Shown: in pieces, positions 63,960 to 64,000 of the stretch | Position numbering within the stretch: position 1 is the stretch's first letter | How the letters are laid out: the number at the start of each line of letters is the position of its first letter | Assembly: GCF_000972845.2 (NCBI RefSeq) | Contig: NC_040011.1 | Coordinates: 20,862,528-20,926,527 of the forward strand | Origin: Larimichthys crocea | Lineage: Eukaryota; Chordata; Actinopteri; Sciaenidae | Length of the DNA stretch: 64,000 bases | Direction of reading: 5' to 3' | The notes under the pieces: generated by a model | The model's database searches: none | What the model saw: only the letters and a program-made list of their open reading frames with translations | Told to the model about the DNA's origin: nothing | Made by a program: the position numbers and the translations under genes

Positions 63960-64000
63960 GTGATGATACCACAGCTACTGCTACTACTGCTCTGAGAGCA

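Overview
The window is vertebrate nuclear DNA, almost certainly from a ray-finned (teleost) fish. Genes have many short exons with GT-AG introns, and long CA/GT and GA/CT microsatellites are frequent. Interspersed repeats are of the kinds common in fish, and three recognisable genes (fchsd1, rell2, trappc11) have exon structures I could assemble by frame and splice-phase matching. No prokaryotic or viral gene organisation is seen, and no CRISPR array, rRNA or convincing tRNA.

Layout: 1-8.8 kb is repeat-rich intergenic DNA containing a strong 33-bp-arm hairpin. At 8.9-9.3 kb a small single-coding-exon gene encodes an acidic, probably N-myristoylated protein I do not recognise. At 9.4-15.2 kb lie intergenic repeats (LINE and SINE pieces) and a broken tandem copy of the first exon of the next gene. 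At 15.6-18.2 kb sits a five-exon secreted short-chain four-helix cytokine of 144 residues. Its exon pattern (44, 12, 12, 40 and 36 codons, all phase 0) and cysteine layout resemble mammalian IL-9 more than IL-4/13; this is the most interesting item. At 21.6-35.2 kb is fchsd1 (F-BAR plus two SH3 domains, 21 coding exons, 714 residues). At 41.0-46.5 kb on the minus strand is rell2 (RELT-like membrane protein, 5 coding exons), with a C-terminal tail several times longer than in human; a plausible 5' exon lies near 58.4 kb. From about 59.4 kb to the window end is the 5' part of trappc11 (TRAPP complex subunit 11 / foie gras).

The genes are not an operon. fchsd1 and rell2 converge tail to tail, as I recall for their human orthologues at 5q31.3, where the IL-9/IL-4/IL-13 genes also map. 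trappc11 (human 4q35) is joined to this block here. rell2 and trappc11 appear to fire divergently from promoters about 1 kb apart near 58.4-59.5 kb.

Exon coordinates were derived by hand from reading frame, GT/AG sites and phase; family assignments rest on memory of protein families and were not checked by database search.
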